NCBI GenBank assembly: GCA_040772085.1
Contig: JAXGYU010000001.1
Location: forward strand, 496,001-560,000
Direction of reading: 5' to 3'
DNA from: JAXGMV01 sp040772085
GTDB taxonomy: Bacteria; Chloroflexota; Anaerolineae; Anaerolineales; Anaerolineaceae
Length of the DNA stretch: 64,000 nucleotides
Below the pieces are notes generated by a model. The model saw nothing but the letters and a program-made list of their open reading frames with translations. It made no database searches and was not told the DNA's origin. Shown one piece after another: positions 63,087-64,000 of the stretch (positions are counted from its first letter, which is position 1; each line of letters starts with the position of its first letter). The position numbers and the translations under genes are program-made.

Positions 63087-64000
63087 ATGACCTCACAATT
63101 CGTCTCGTATCGCTTGAATGAAAACCAGACACTGGTGATCAAAGCGTTCGGTCAGCTAACCATCCTCGGCTGGGATGATCCCGAGGTTGCCTTCACCTAT
63201 CATAAGTACAACCAGAAGGTCGAAAGCAGTGACCGTGAGCTGAGGGTGACCTGTTTTGATGATTGCGTCTTCAAGGTGCCTCAGAATGCCCGCGTCTATC
63301 TTGAGAAGTCGCTCTCCAAGGTGACAGTGAGCGAGTTTGAGGGGCAGCTTGAGGTCCGGTCGATCCTTGGCTCGGTAGCATTGCTCGGGGTGAAAAATTT
63401 CACAGCCGAAAAGATCAATGGGTCCTGCTATTTGCAGGATATCAATGGTGACATGCAGTTCGCCCGTGTCAATGGTCAGCTAAAGGCGAATGGCATCAGC
63501 GGTTCGCTCTCGATCGGCAGACTGAATGGCATGCTCGACATTTCCGGATTCTCGGGCTCGCTTAAAGCGCGGATAGAAGGGGACTGCAGAATCGGACTGG
63601 CGACCAGCGAAAACAATGCCATCGATCTCAGAAGCTCGCACCATGTGACGATTTATACCCCCGAAGATTTTAAAGCCAGCTATGACCTGAAGTCAGGTGA
63701 TGAGTCCATCAGCCTGTTTACCGATGATCTCAACCTGCGGCACAAGGAACGCCGGTTCGAATCGCAGGATGAGAGCAGCACCAATGCCATCAAGATCGAT
63801 GCTGCCGGCAAAATTGAGATCAAGGCACAGCCTGATTACAACGTCGAACCGGTCTCCAAAGTGTCCGAGAAAATGTTCGACCTGAAGCGTGATCTGGAAT
63901 CGTTGATCAAGGAAAACGTTCAGAATTTTGAGGTGCGTGTCCTGGAAGAAGCCTACCGCGGGCTGGAGAGCGCCTTCAGGCGTGACAAGCCTGCAGCCGT
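63087..64000 (+). CDS. DUF4097-like beta-repeat protein (3' partial)
   Basis: The frame is open from ATG 63087 to the window end, 304 codons, so the C-terminus is missing. GAAGGCAGG (63072-63080) is the ribosome binding site. Residues about 60-220 consist of short beta-strand repeats with glycine turns (KINGSCYLQDINGDMQ, VNGQLKANGISGSL, RLNGMLDISGFSGSL), as in DUF4097 or Toast-rack proteins. Residues 260-304 are predicted helical and charged (FDLKRDLESLIKENVQNFEV). There is no signal peptide or membrane segment in the visible part, so it is probably cytoplasmic. Function unknown; the elaborate promoter suggests tight control. Confidence 0.75.
   Translation, partial: MTSQFVSYRLNENQTLVIKAFGQLTILGWDDPEVAFTYHKYNQKVESSDRELRVTCFDDCVFKVPQNARVYLEKSLSKVTVSEFEGQLEVRSILGSVALLGVKNFTAEKINGSCYLQDINGDMQFARVNGQLKANGISGSLSIGRLNGMLDISGFSGSLKARIEGDCRIGLATSENNAIDLRSSHHVTIYTPEDFKASYDLKSGDESISLFTDDLNLRHKERRFESQDESSTNAIKIDAAGKIEIKAQPDYNVEPVSKVSEKMFDLKRDLESLIKENVQNFEVRVLEEAYRGLESAFRRDKPAA

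Overview
The window looks like a chromosomal segment of a moderately GC-rich bacterium, most likely a Chloroflexota member of the Anaerolineae type. This is an inference from family content (Agl23-like membrane proteins with NHL propellers, DUF4097-like proteins, holin superfamily IV), from the ribosomal gene order with zinc-ribbon S4, S14, L24 and L36, and from an apparently single-membrane envelope gene set. No tRNA, rRNA, CRISPR array, insertion sequence or prophage was recognised. No gene-free stretch exceeds 300 bases; the longest is 221 bases, between rpsJ and rplC.

Region 1 (1-13540) is a tight plus-strand operon for surface glycan synthesis built around nonulosonic (sialic-acid-like) acid chemistry. 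It holds a PtmA-like SDR cut by the window edge, a CMP-sugar synthetase fused to a HAD phosphatase, a NeuB-type synthase lacking the usual C-terminal SAF domain, and a KpsS-like capsule protein. A GT2 enzyme, a second CMP-sugar synthetase homologue, a D-2-hydroxyacid dehydrogenase and a second SDR follow. It ends with a DUF115/Maf-like protein, two more GT2 enzymes and two tandem GT-C membrane proteins. The synthase, phosphatase and cytidylyltransferase suggest a phosphorylated-intermediate route to a CMP-activated acid; the Maf-like and KpsS-like proteins are candidate transferases.

Region 2 (13537-35897) is mixed housekeeping and envelope: an MFS exporter, metG, two penicillin-binding-fold serine hydrolases, a LysM/M23 peptidase, a lytic transglycosylase, an Agl23-like GT-C/NHL protein, a holin-like protein, another GT-C-like protein, a GNAT acetyltransferase, clpC, an unusual cyclic-nucleotide-binding/PH-domain membrane protein, def, recF, rsmG and a HAD hydrolase. 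Several promoters here carry perfect inverted repeats, and some genes appear leaderless. Convergent pairs interlock at their stop codons.

Region 3 (35898-61480) is the transcription and translation block: rpoB, rpsL-rpsG-fusA-tuf-rpsJ, then rplC-rplD-rplW-rplB-rpsS-rplV-rpsC-rplP-rpmC-rpsQ-rplN-rplX-rplE-rpsN-rpsH-rplF-rplR-rpsE-rpmD-rplO-secY-adk-map-rpmJ-rpsM-rpsK-rpsD-rpoA-rplQ-truA-rplM-rpsI, closed by a terminator. rpoC, the rplKAJL genes and infA are not at their common positions.

Region 4 (61540-64000) holds a YabN-type methylase/MazG fusion and an incomplete DUF4097-like gene whose promoter sits inside a 10-bp inverted repeat.
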